Positions 1-7,467 are shown, counted from the stretch's first letter. The stretch is 14,816 nucleotides of DNA from an uncultured Bacilli bacterium (GCA_934155185.1 CAKPGT010000023.1:1-14816), one strand, 5' to 3'. Notes: a model not told the origin generated them from the letters alone. Translations and numbers: made by a program.

Positions 1-50
1 ATGTATAACAATTAAAGCCAAATAAATTTAGAAAGAAATGGAGAAATGTT

Positions 51-410
51 ATGAATATTAGTTACACTAAGAACGGTGATTATTTATTACCAGATTTAAA
101 ATTAGAAGATAAAGAAAGATTTAATGTAGGAAAGTACGGATTACTTAAATTAGAGTATTTAAAGAATAATAAAAGAGGATTATATACTGAACCACATATG
201 AAAGATAGATTGAATGAGTATTTGCATGATATTGATATTACTGCTAATAATAGAATAAGTAATTTAATTTTATTACTTACTGAAAAAGAAAATGTTGATG
301 AAAATTTAAAACAAAATGATCAATTTTTATGGATAGGAAAGATGAATAATATAAAAAATATGGCTGAAGAAATAGTTTTAGATGAATTAATTTATGGAGA
401 ATCATTATGA
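51..410 (+). CDS. tnpV: TnpV family transposon-encoded protein
   Basis: This 119-aa protein has the TnpV pattern, the small protein carried by Tn4451-like and other Clostridia mobilizable or conjugative elements. Recognisable blocks are the N-terminal GDYLLPDL (residues 9-16), a middle segment giving LLKLEYLKNNKRGLYTE, and the C-terminal block QFLWIGKMNNIKNMAEEIV followed by an acidic tail. Its length is typical. A GGAG Shine-Dalgarno lies just before ATG 51. The biochemical role of TnpV is not known; it marks mobile DNA. Its TGA stop overlaps the ATG of the next small gene (ATGA), so the two were probably co-transcribed and translationally coupled. Whatever precedes it lies outside the window. 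The family call is from recognition of conserved blocks, not a search. Confidence 0.85.
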   Translation: MNISYTKNGDYLLPDLKLEDKERFNVGKYGLLKLEYLKNNKRGLYTEPHMKDRLNEYLHDIDITANNRISNLILLLTEKENVDENLKQNDQFLWIGKMNNIKNMAEEIVLDELIYGESL

Positions 411-716
411 TAAGTGGTAAAAAAGATATAACTGATGAAGAATTTGAAGAAATTTTATTACCATTTTTCAAAAATTATAATGAGTATATTATTAAATTTT
501 TGATGCCAGATGTTATTGCATTTATATTGCTAATGGATATTTTAGACATTGTTTATTAGATTGTCCACTTATAAACCATATAAATTCTGCGCTGATGTGT
601 TCAATGTAAGATGTAAAAACGAAGAATTATTACCAGTAGTAGAAGAAATTTTAAGGGTAAAATATAACTTAATTATTTCAAAAACTAGTCCATTAAAACT
701 AAAAAAACAAATTTGA
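407..716 (+). pseudogene. Small gene broken by two 1-nt losses at T runs (unknown function)
   Basis: ATG 407 overlaps the tnpV stop and opens a frame that ends at TAG 557-559 after 50 codons. Coding-like sequence continues in a second frame (about 496-609) and then a third (about 561-716). Restoring one T in the T run at 497-501 and one T near 569-570 gives a continuous frame of 103 codons ending at TGA 714-716. The rebuilt product has an acidic N-terminus (ITDEEFEEILLPFF), a Cys/Tyr-rich centre (ARCYCIYIANGYFRHCLLDC) and a C-terminal LLPVVEEILRVKYNLII segment. I do not recognise the family. The exact return to one frame supports a real ancestral gene downstream of tnpV. Both losses are in T runs, so sequencing error is a live alternative to true decay. 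Confidence 0.6.
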
Positions 717-723
717 AAATGTA

Positions 724-762
724 AGATTCTATTTAAAACTTTTATTAAATAGAGTCTTTTTT
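724..762 (+). terminator. Rho-independent terminator after the tnpV operon
   Basis: A 13-bp stem pairs 724-736 with 745-757, with one G-U pair (727:754). The loop is 8 nt (737-744) and a T run covers 757-762. It starts 8 bp after the stop of the broken small gene, so it closes the tnpV transcript and insulates the AbiE promoter downstream. Confidence 0.85.
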
Positions 763-938
763 GATTGAAAATAGTTTAAAATAATTTTAAAAAATTTTAG
801 TGACTTTTTCAGTTTAGTAAAATCTTGTCTTAGCCAGCACTGCAAATGTACTCCTCCCATTTGCAAAATTATGGGAAAATCCCAAACCCCATAAATTTTA
901 CATAAAAAATAATTTTTCGACAAATTAATAAAACTATA
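763..938. other. Gene-free segment with two inverted repeats
   Basis: No convincing gene lies here. The minus-strand 75-codon frame across it has no good start context and runs into the terminator. The segment is visibly less AT-rich around 832-893. It holds two inverted repeats: TGCAAATG (841-848) with CATTTGCA (858-865), enclosing a CTCCTCC motif in a 9-nt loop; and TTATGGG (869-875) with CCCATAA (888-894). Read on the minus strand the loop is GGAGGAG, a Shine-Dalgarno-like string. It could be an element-end, protein-binding or structured RNA segment; nothing in the sequence decides between these. Confidence 0.45.
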
Positions 939-967
939 TTTACTTTTGTTCCACAAAATGTTATAAT
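939..967 (+). promoter_or_regulatory. Sigma-A-type promoter with spacer palindrome (AbiE promoter/operator)
   Basis: The -35 element is TTTACT (939-944) and the -10 is a perfect TATAAT (962-967), with a 17-bp spacer. The spacer carries a perfect inverted repeat, TTTTGT-TCC-ACAAAA (944-958), filling most of the gap between the two elements. The predicted transcript start near 974 leaves a leader of about 23 nt before ATG 997. AbiEi-type antitoxins are known to bind inverted repeats in their own promoter, so this palindrome is the obvious operator candidate. Confidence 0.75.
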
Positions 968-996
968 GTAGGTACGAAAGTAAAAACGGTGACGAT

Positions 997-1584
997 ATGA
1001 ATAATGAAGAAAAATTAATTGAATTTTTGAAAAATAATCATGGTTATATTTCAACATCAGAATTATTAGAATTAAAAATATATAAACCTCAGATTCGATT
1101 TTATATTAATAAAGGTATAATCGAAAGAGTATGTCATGGTTTATATATGGATACTGGATTATTAAAAGATGAATATTATATTTTACAAAAAAATTATCCA
1201 AGTGCTATTTTTTCATATAATACAGCACTACATATTTTAAATCTTACAAATAGAACACCATCAGAAATTGATATAACAGTTCCTAGGGATAAAAGAGTAA
1301 GAGGAAATTATAATGTTCATCGTGTATCTGATAATTATTATGAAATTGGTATTATTGAAGCAGCAAGTCCATTTGGCAATCCAGTTAAAGTATACAATGC
1401 CGAAAGATGCATTTGTGATATGCTAAGGTCTGAAAAAGAGTTTGATTTAGAACTTCAAAATAGAGTGTTAGATTATTATTTTAGTAGTAAAGATAAAAAT
1501 ATTGAATTGTTATTAGAATATTCAAAAACCTTTAATATCTATGAAAAGGTTAATACAATTGTGGAGGTTATGATGAAATGGTAG
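997..1584 (+). CDS. abiEi: Type IV toxin-antitoxin system antitoxin, AbiEi family
   Basis: This 195-aa protein has the AbiEi layout. A winged helix-turn-helix occupies roughly residues 3-50 (EKLIEFLKNNHGYISTSEL, then the recognition-helix region ending in RVCHGLY). It is followed by the antitoxin domain with SYNTALHILNL (residues about 75-85), an IDITVP strand and the NPVKVYNAERCICDML block. The family neutralises the AbiEii nucleotidyltransferase without a stable complex (type IV) and represses its own operon through the N-terminal domain. The toxin gene overlaps it by 7 bp downstream, and a strong promoter with a palindrome lies just upstream. The Shine-Dalgarno before ATG 997 is weak (GGTGA). 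The pair looks intact. AbiE systems can act in phage abortive infection and in stabilising mobile DNA. Confidence 0.88.
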   Translation: MNNEEKLIEFLKNNHGYISTSELLELKIYKPQIRFYINKGIIERVCHGLYMDTGLLKDEYYILQKNYPSAIFSYNTALHILNLTNRTPSEIDITVPRDKRVRGNYNVHRVSDNYYEIGIIEAASPFGNPVKVYNAERCICDMLRSEKEFDLELQNRVLDYYFSSKDKNIELLLEYSKTFNIYEKVNTIVEVMMKW

Positions 1585-2432
1585 ATATAGCTGATATAAA
1601 AAGATTAGTCAAAGAAATAGAAAATAAATATGACATTAATTATTATGAAATATTACAGAGATATATGCTCGAAAGAGTATTAGAAAGAATATCTGCGTCA
1701 AAATATCAAGATAACTTTATTTTAAAAGGTGGATTATTGTTATCTGCAATGTTTGGTATTGACAATAGAATGACTAAAGATATGGATGCTACGATTACAG
1801 GAATAGATGTATCAAAAGATAAAATGTTAAAAGTACTAAATGAAATATTAAGTATTAATTTAAAAGATGGTGTTAAATTTGATTTAGTAGATATAACAGA
1901 TATTAGAGAAGACGATGAATATGGTGGTAATAAATATCATATTGTAGGTAAATTACAAAGTTTAAAAGTAAATTTAGAAATTGATATATCTACTGGTGAT
2001 AAAGTTACACCAAGAGAATTAAAATATAAATATCCGTTAATATTTGAAGATAGAACAATAATGATAAGTAGCTATAATATTGAAACAATTTTAGCTGAAA
2101 AGATTGAAACAGTATTAAGACGTGGTGTGTTTAATAGTAGAATGAAAGATTTTTATGATATATATTATTTTTTAACAAAATTAAGAAAAGAGATAGATAT
2201 AAATATTTTAAAAGAGGCTGTGGATAATACCTTCACAAAAAGAGATTCATTTGAATATTTAAATGACTACCAACAAATTATTGATTCTATTATTGGTAAT
2301 GAAAGATTGAAAAGACTATGGAATATTTATAGCAATAAGTATAAATATGCTAATGGTATAGATATCAATGAAATATTAAATTTATTAAAAGATATAATTA
2401 AAGAATTAGATTTAGGAGTTGTCGTAGTATAA
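1578..2432 (+). CDS. abiEii: Nucleotidyltransferase toxin, AbiEii/AbiGii family
   Basis: This 284-aa protein is the toxin half of the AbiE pair. It has the nucleotidyltransferase signature: FILKGGLLLS with G51-G52, then RMTKDMDATI with D68 and D70 as metal-binding acids, and LEIDIS with D136 as a likely third acid. The C-terminal family motifs also appear: LAEKIETVLRR (K175) and MKDFYDIYYF (D191, D194). All expected catalytic residues are present, so it should be active. Known members transfer nucleotides to RNA targets such as tRNA acceptor ends and arrest growth; the substrate here is unknown. ATG 1578 overlaps the antitoxin stop, and GGAGG at 1563-1567 lies within the antitoxin gene, so translation is coupled. 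No terminator follows the stop. Confidence 0.88.
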   Translation: MVDIADIKRLVKEIENKYDINYYEILQRYMLERVLERISASKYQDNFILKGGLLLSAMFGIDNRMTKDMDATITGIDVSKDKMLKVLNEILSINLKDGVKFDLVDITDIREDDEYGGNKYHIVGKLQSLKVNLEIDISTGDKVTPRELKYKYPLIFEDRTIMISSYNIETILAEKIETVLRRGVFNSRMKDFYDIYYFLTKLRKEIDINILKEAVDNTFTKRDSFEYLNDYQQIIDSIIGNERLKRLWNIYSNKYKYANGIDINEILNLLKDIIKELDLGVVVV

Positions 2433-2574
2433 ATATAGATTATAATTATTTAATACAATTATATGAAAAATTTTTATTAAGTAAAAATAATAATCTGATG
2501 TAAGAAAATACTTTTATTGATAACCATTGTTTGTCCGAGTTATCATAAAATGTCATAATATTTCATGAATTGTC
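2433..2574. other. Short intergenic segment with spaced inverted repeat
   Basis: There is no gene and no clear terminator after the AbiE toxin. TGATAAC (2518-2524) and GTTATCA (2539-2545) form a 7-bp inverted repeat with a 14-nt spacer, about 30 bp upstream of the next promoter. It could be an operator for the excisionase-type HTH protein encoded just downstream, or a trace of a junction between two acquired modules. A 23-codon open stretch (about 2432-2503) without a normal start is too short to call. Confidence 0.4.
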
Positions 2575-2603
2575 TTGAGATTATTAAAAAAATAAGATAT
2601 AAT
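2575..2603 (+). promoter_or_regulatory. Promoter of the HTH and R-M-S operon
   Basis: The -35 is TTGAGA (2575-2580) and the -10 is a perfect TATAAT (2598-2603), spaced by 17 bp. A second TATAAT overlaps the expected start region at 2605-2610. Transcription would begin near 2610, giving a leader of about 35 nt with AGAGG (2631-2635) before ATG 2645. Confidence 0.75.
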
Positions 2604-2644
2604 GTATAATATAATATGATAGTTTGTATAAGAGGTATAGTAAT

Positions 2645-2830
2645 ATGCAAAACAATATATATACAGTTAAACAAGTTGCAAAACATTTAAAAGTAAGTGA
2701 TAGAACAGTAATAAGATTGATACATGATAAAAAGTTAAAAGCCTCTAAAGTTGGATGTTCATGGAGAATTCTAGAAAAAGAGATCAATAAATATCTTGAA
2801 TCTTATACAAATTATAAGAAGGAGGCTTAG
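2645..2830 (+). CDS. Excisionase-family helix-turn-helix DNA-binding protein
   Basis: This 61-aa protein is a single winged helix-turn-helix of the excisionase/HTH_17 class. It opens with YTVKQVAKHLKVSDRTVIRLI, the two-helix core, followed by the wing ASKVGCSWRI and a last helix EINKYLES. ATG 2645 is chosen over TTG 2624 because AGAGG at 2631-2635 is correctly spaced for it and the domain needs no extra residues. The Shine-Dalgarno of the next gene (AAGGAGG) overlaps its stop codon and only 2 bp separate the genes, so it is made with the restriction-modification enzyme. That suggests a controller-like regulator of the enzyme, or accessory binding to DNA, rather than true excision: no recombinase is adjacent. 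This role is inference from position. Confidence 0.8.
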   Translation: MQNNIYTVKQVAKHLKVSDRTVIRLIHDKKLKASKVGCSWRILEKEINKYLESYTNYKKEA

Positions 2831-2832
2831 TT

Positions 2833-5800
2833 ATGTTAGAAAATGATATAAAGAAACTTATTAAAGCAATGAATTATTTACCTAAAAATGGTGTTAGTAA
2901 TATTTATTTTAAAGAATATAAAATAGGTAATGAATTATATGAGATATTTTTAGATTTTAATGATAAAAGAATAGATTATGGAAATAAAATTAAACTTGGA
3001 AATACTACTACATGTAATTTTTCAAAGCCTGAAAATTTTGTTGTTTTAGAGTGTGTAAATAGGTTGCTTGAAAAAGGTTATAAACCACAAAATATAGAAT
3101 TAGAAAAAATATATCCATCTGGTCATGGACATAGTGGAAATTTAGATATTTTAATCTATGATGAAAATAGAAAAGCATATTTAATGATTGAATGCAAAAC
3201 ATGGGGTATTGAATATAAAAAAGAAATTAATAAAATGTATAAAGATGGCGGACAATTATTTACATATTATGCTTTAGATAGGGATGCAAAATATTTGTGT
3301 TTATATACATCTATGTTTGAAAACGGAAAAATTGATTATAAAAATAGTATTATTTCTATTGATAATGAATGGATTTCATTATCAACTTCTAAAGAAATTT
3401 ATACACATTGGAATAAATCATTTAAAGACAATGGCATATTTGAAAAACATGCTGAACCTTATGATATAAAACATAAAGCATTAACTTATGAAATGTTAGA
3501 TGATTTAAAAGAAGAGGATAGTGGAAAAATATTTAATCAAATTATGGAAATATTGCGTCACAATGTTGTTTCTGATAAGCCAAATGCATTTAATAAATTA
3601 CTTAATTTGTTTGTATGTAAAATTATAGACGAAGATAGAAATGACACAGAAGAATTGCATTTTCAATGGTTAGATGATGATACAGATGAATCATTACAAA
3701 TGAGATTGAATGATTTATACAAAAAAGGAATGTGGAGATTCTTAAATATCAATGTAACTGATTATTCTGAAACTGAAATAAATAATGCTTTACAGTCAAT
3801 TGATGCAGATGAAAGCTTTAAACAAACAATAAAAGATATGTTTATTGATACAAGACTTAAGAAAAGTCCCAATTTTGCATTTAAAGAAGTTTTAGATGAA
3901 AAATCATTTAAAGCTAATGCAAAAATAGTAAAAGAAATAGTTTTATTGCTACAAGGTTATAAATTTAGATATAGACAAAAACATCAGTTTTTAGGTGATT
4001 TTTTCGAACTATTATTAAATACATCAATGAAGCAAGAAGCAGGGCAATATTTTACTCCTGTACCTATAACTAGGTTTATTATTAGCTCTTTACCTATAAA
4101 AGAAATGATCATTGATAAAATTAAAAATAATGAGGTTGAAATTTTACCTGTTGTAATTGATTATGCAGCGGGTAGCGGACATTTTTTAACTGAATACATG
4201 GAACAAGTTCAAAATATATTAGAAAAATTTGGTATGTTTATGACAAAAGAGGAAATAGATAAAGCAGTTGATGCTATTGACATATCATTTGCTTCACCAA
4301 CAATCAAAAATAAAATTAAAACATGGATTGAAAGCGAAAAATTTGTTTGGGCAAAAGATTATGTGTATGGAATAGATTTAGATGATAGGCTTGTTAAAAC
4401 TGCAAAAGTATCAGCATTTTTTAATGGTGATGGAGAGGCAAATATTATATGGGCTAATGGGTTAGATAATTTTAAGAAATCAAATGAATATATTGGAAAA
4501 TTAAAAGAAACACAAACTTTTGACAAAAAAAACAATGGACAATTTGATATATTGATTTCCAATCCACCATATAGTGTAGAGGCATTTAAATCAACTTTGA
4601 AGAATGGTAAAGAAACTTTTGAATTGTATGATAATCTAACTGATAATAGTTCTGAAATCGAATGTTTATTTGTAGAAAGAATGAAACAATTACTTAAAGT
4701 TGGTGGTAAAGCAGGTGTAATTTTACCTATTTCCATTTTAACAAATAGTGGTATTCATTCAAAAGCAAGAGAAATAATTTTTAAGTATTTTAAAGTAAAA
4801 TCTATAGTGGAACTTGGATCTGGTACTTTTATGAAAACGGGTACAAATACTGTAATTCTATTTTTAGAACGTAGACCTGATAACGATTTTAAAGAAATAG
4901 AAAGAGCTGTTAACAAATTTTTTGATGATAATTTAGATGTTACTGTTTTAGGAATAGAAAATGCTTTTTCAAAATATGTAATGAATGTTTATGATAATTT
5001 ATCTTTTATAGAGTATCTTAAATTAATTAACGGTGAAGTGATTGAACACGAATTATATAATGATTACAGCAATGAATTTGGTGAAAATTTAAGCAATATT
5101 AAGCAACTAGAAAAAGAAAAAATCTTATATTTTATATTAACATGTCAACAAGAGTCTGTAATTATAAAGACCGGAAAGAAACAAGAAGAAAAAATTTTCT
5201 TAGGTTATGAATTTAGTGAACGCAGAGGTCACGAAGGATTGAAATGGCTTTCTACTGGGACTAAATTATATAATGAAAATGATCAACTAGATACTACGAA
5301 AGCAAATACATATATATATAACATTTTTAATGATAATAAATTAAACATAGATGATTCTCTTGAAAAAAATGTGCAATATAAATTTTTAAGTGATTTAATT
5401 GATTATGGTACTAGTAAGTTTGATAAAAAACTTAATCTAAATAAAAAAGGAAAACTTAATCTAAATTTAAATAATAATTTTCCTGTAAAAAAATTGGGAG
5501 AATTGGTTAATTTGATTAAAGGAGTTAATTATAATAAAGAACAACAGACATTTATAAATACTAATAATATTATTTTGACTGCTGATAATGTGACCTTAGA
5601 TTGTAATTTAAATATTACAAAAAAAATATACCTAGATGAGAATTTAAAATTAGAAAATACTAAAAAATTACAAAAGGGTGACATATTTATGTGCTTTTCA
5701 AGTGGCAGTAAAAGACATGTTGGTAAATGTGCTTTTATTGAAGAAGATTTGAATTATTACGCCGGTGGATTTATGTGTATATTAAGAAGTAAAACTGAAT

Positions 5801-6627
5801 TAATTAATATGAAATATTTATATTTATTTTTATCTTCTAAAAAAGTACAATCATTGGTTAGCAATTATTGTACAGGTGCTAACATTAATAATTTATCAAA
5901 TGAAATTAATAATATTGATGTTCTTTTGCCTCCAATTGAAATACAAGAGAGTATTGTAAAAGAAATAGAAAAAAATGAGCATAGTTGTAATTTATTATTA
6001 CAAAGAAATAAGGAGCTTGAATTACAAACAGATGATATAATTAGCCGTTATTTTAATGAAAATATTATGCAAAAAGTAGGTGATTATTCAATTCTAATTA
6101 AAAGAGGCAAATCAGCCAAATATGGAGAATCAGATATTCAAATTATTAAATCTGGTCAGGCTAGAGGGTACGAAACATTTGATTTTTCTAACAAGTATTA
6201 TGTTAGTAATAATTTTGTTTCTGATGAAAGAAATTTGGTTAAAGGCGATTTATTAATAAATTCAACTGGCGTCGGAACTGCTGGTCGAGTAACTTTATTT
6301 AATTTAGAAGGTGATTATGTTGCCGATAGCCACATTACAATTGTAAGATTAAACCAAAATAAACTTTTACCAAAATTTGCATTATATGCACTTGCACATA
6401 TTGGATTTAAGACAATTGAACAAATGGCAACTGGACAAAGTGGTCAAATTGAATTAGCAATTGATACTATAAAAAACATTAAAATTCCTTTACCTTCTAT
6501 TGAAGAACAAAAGATGATGGTATCAAAAATTGAAGAATTAGAAAAAGAAATAAACAAAAATCAAAATGAACTACATAGTTTAATTTTATCCAATGATAAT
6601 TATTTAGAGAAACTTTTATTTAGATAG
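2833..6627 (+). CDS. Single-chain type IIG-like restriction-modification-specificity enzyme
   Basis: This 1,264-aa protein joins three modules. Residues about 1-150 carry a PD-(D/E)xK-type nuclease pattern (D105, then E120-C-K122 in LMIECKTWG). Residues about 380-720 form an N6-adenine methyltransferase: GQYFTPVPITRF (404 on), AdoMet motif DYAAGSGHFL (443-452) and catalytic NPPY (577-580). Residues from about 883 to the end are two type I-like specificity (HsdS) half-domains, each ending in the family's PLPSIEEQ-type helix: PPIEIQESIV in the first, PLPSIEEQKMMV in the second. No helicase motor is seen, so it should cut near a bipartite site like type IIG/IIB enzymes, with both activities in one chain. 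A perfect AAGGAGG precedes ATG 2833. Sequence specificity cannot be read. BREX-type PglX was considered, but no partner genes are present. Confidence 0.85.
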   Translation: MLENDIKKLIKAMNYLPKNGVSNIYFKEYKIGNELYEIFLDFNDKRIDYGNKIKLGNTTTCNFSKPENFVVLECVNRLLEKGYKPQNIELEKIYPSGHGHSGNLDILIYDENRKAYLMIECKTWGIEYKKEINKMYKDGGQLFTYYALDRDAKYLCLYTSMFENGKIDYKNSIISIDNEWISLSTSKEIYTHWNKSFKDNGIFEKHAEPYDIKHKALTYEMLDDLKEEDSGKIFNQIMEILRHNVVSDKPNAFNKLLNLFVCKIIDEDRNDTEELHFQWLDDDTDESLQMRLNDLYKKGMWRFLNINVTDYSETEINNALQSIDADESFKQTIKDMFIDTRLKKSPNFAFKEVLDEKSFKANAKIVKEIVLLLQGYKFRYRQKHQFLGDFFELLLNTSMKQEAGQYFTPVPITRFIISSLPIKEMIIDKIKNNEVEILPVVIDYAAGSGHFLTEYMEQVQNILEKFGMFMTKEEIDKAVDAIDISFASPTIKNKIKTWIESEKFVWAKDYVYGIDLDDRLVKTAKVSAFFNGDGEANIIWANGLDNFKKSNEYIGKLKETQTFDKKNNGQFDILISNPPYSVEAFKSTLKNGKETFELYDNLTDNSSEIECLFVERMKQLLKVGGKAGVILPISILTNSGIHSKAREIIFKYFKVKSIVELGSGTFMKTGTNTVILFLERRPDNDFKEIERAVNKFFDDNLDVTVLGIENAFSKYVMNVYDNLSFIEYLKLINGEVIEHELYNDYSNEFGENLSNIKQLEKEKILYFILTCQQESVIIKTGKKQEEKIFLGYEFSERRGHEGLKWLSTGTKLYNENDQLDTTKANTYIYNIFNDNKLNIDDSLEKNVQYKFLSDLIDYGTSKFDKKLNLNKKGKLNLNLNNNFPVKKLGELVNLIKGVNYNKEQQTFINTNNIILTADNVTLDCNLNITKKIYLDENLKLENTKKLQKGDIFMCFSSGSKRHVGKCAFIEEDLNYYAGGFMCILRSKTELINMKYLYLFLSSKKVQSLVSNYCTGANINNLSNEINNIDVLLPPIEIQESIVKEIEKNEHSCNLLLQRNKELELQTDDIISRYFNENIMQKVGDYSILIKRGKSAKYGESDIQIIKSGQARGYETFDFSNKYYVSNNFVSDERNLVKGDLLINSTGVGTAGRVTLFNLEGDYVADSHITIVRLNQNKLLPKFALYALAHIGFKTIEQMATGQSGQIELAIDTIKNIKIPLPSIEEQKMMVSKIEELEKEINKNQNELHSLILSNDNYLEKLLFR
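5427..5474 (+). repeat. In-frame 24-bp direct repeat in the M-S linker
   Basis: A 16-bp sequence, AAAACTTAATCTAAAT, occurs at 5427-5442 and again at 5451-5466, a 24-bp (8-codon) period. It encodes KLNLN twice in the linker between the methyltransferase and the first target-recognition half-domain. Gain or loss of a unit would keep the frame and change the linker by eight residues. Confidence 0.7.
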
Positions 6628-6892
6628 TAGTATTTATTTAATTTTCATGCTATACTTATAATAGCTACTAGGGAAGGTAGTTATTAAATACATATATAAA
6701 CATAGTGCTGTAGCACAAATTGCAGTCTTTAAATAAAAATTTAGGGAACTGAGTACATATTATTCAAATGAAAAGCAGTATTTCCTGTTTTCGTTGTGGA
6801 TAAATGTCCAGTTCTTTTTGTGTTCCTAAAACTGACTGGTAAAGAAAGGAGGATAAGGGACAAGTATAGATAATCTTATATTTTTATGAGAA
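6628..6892 (+). promoter_or_regulatory. Intergenic leader with extended -10, hairpins and stray Shine-Dalgarno
   Basis: The stretch begins with an extended -10, TGCTATACT (6648-6656), overlapping a second TATAAT (6657-6662). Next comes a 9-bp hairpin (6660-6668 with 6677-6685, one G-U pair) and a 5-bp one, GTGCT-GT-AGCAC (6705-6716). Neither has a T run. Two tiny frames follow: ATG 6804 (12 codons, MSSSFCVPKTDW) and GTG 6796 (25 codons, ending 6873). A perfect AAAGGAGG (6845-6852) has no start codon at normal spacing; the next gene starts 40 bp later. This layout resembles a regulated leader, possibly with a leader peptide, in front of the HTH gene. Confidence 0.45.
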
Positions 6893-7399
6893 GTGGATAA
6901 AGAATATATAAATTTTATGAATGTAATATTACCAACCAGTATTTTAGGGGATAACAATATAACATCTTTAGAAAGATTGTTATTAATAAGCATATTATCC
7001 CTTTGTAAACAGAAAGGATATTGTTGGGCTACTAATGAATATTTTGCTCAATTATTTAATGCTAGAAAACAAACAAAATCAAAAAGTATAAGTAGTTTAT
7101 CTAAAAATAATTATATTGAGTTAAAATTTGATAATAGTGAAAAAAATAATTCAAAACGAATAATAAAAATATCAGATGTATTAACAAAAATAATATCAGG
7201 TATTAAAAAAAATATGAATACTAGCATTAATAAAAATCTTAACCAATATAATAATAAAAAGAAAAATATAATTAATGAAATATATACTCGTGAAGAAGAG
7301 GGGAACAAGTATTGGAACGGAAAGAAAATCGAATCAAAAGATGCAACACAAGAAGCAATTGAAGAGTTAGAGAATTTATTAAAAGAGTTTAGAGATTAA
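6893..7399 (+). CDS. HTH_36-like helix-turn-helix protein of a mobile element
   Basis: This 168-aa protein has an N-terminal helix-turn-helix of the type found in mobile-element replication-initiator or regulator proteins. The stretch ITSLERLLLISILSLCKQKG (about residues 23-42) leads into YCWATNEYFAQLF and a recognition helix around SKSISSLSKNNYI. The middle is Lys/Asn-rich and low-complexity, and the C-terminus is an acidic helix (EAIEELENLLKEF). GTG 6893 is the first start after an in-frame TGA at 6887; ATG 6917 is an alternative, as neither has a good Shine-Dalgarno. It sits upstream of two tiny ORFs and a large serine recombinase, the usual tail of integrative elements, so it most likely regulates or helps replicate that element. 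Exact role unknown. Confidence 0.6.
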   Translation: MDKEYINFMNVILPTSILGDNNITSLERLLLISILSLCKQKGYCWATNEYFAQLFNARKQTKSKSISSLSKNNYIELKFDNSEKNNSKRIIKISDVLTKIISGIKKNMNTSINKNLNQYNNKKKNIINEIYTREEEGNKYWNGKKIESKDATQEAIEELENLLKEFRD

Positions 7400-7416
7400 A
7401 GGAGGAAAGTAAATAA

Positions 7417-7467
7417 ATGAATAAAAAAGTCATAGATTTAAATGAGGTGACTTTATGTTCAATATAA
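7417..7467 (+). CDS. Tiny ORF with strong Shine-Dalgarno, possible leader peptide
   Basis: This is a 16-codon frame (MNKKVIDLNEVTLCSI) preceded by AAAGGAGG (7398-7405), which overlaps the stop of the HTH gene. It overlaps the next tiny ORF by 13 bp in another frame, so its main effect may be to couple translation to it. Being so short, it may not yield a stable product. Confidence 0.4.
   Translation: MNKKVIDLNEVTLCSI

Noticed and set aside
729..956. Minus-strand 75-codon open frame
   Set aside because: It crosses the terminator hairpin and the AbiE promoter, starts without a Shine-Dalgarno, and is better explained by a gene-free structured segment.
4359..4736. Minus-strand 125-codon frame inside the R-M-S gene
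   Set aside because: It lies wholly opposite the methyltransferase motifs, including NPPY, and has no domain pattern of its own.
2833..6627. BREX PglX or a type I HsdM/HsdR locus
   Set aside because: No helicase, PglZ, BrxA/B/C or separate S gene is nearby, and nuclease, methylase and specificity parts are fused in one chain.
6660..6685. Terminator after the R-M-S gene
   Set aside because: The hairpin has only 9 weak pairs and is followed by AAATACA, not a T run.
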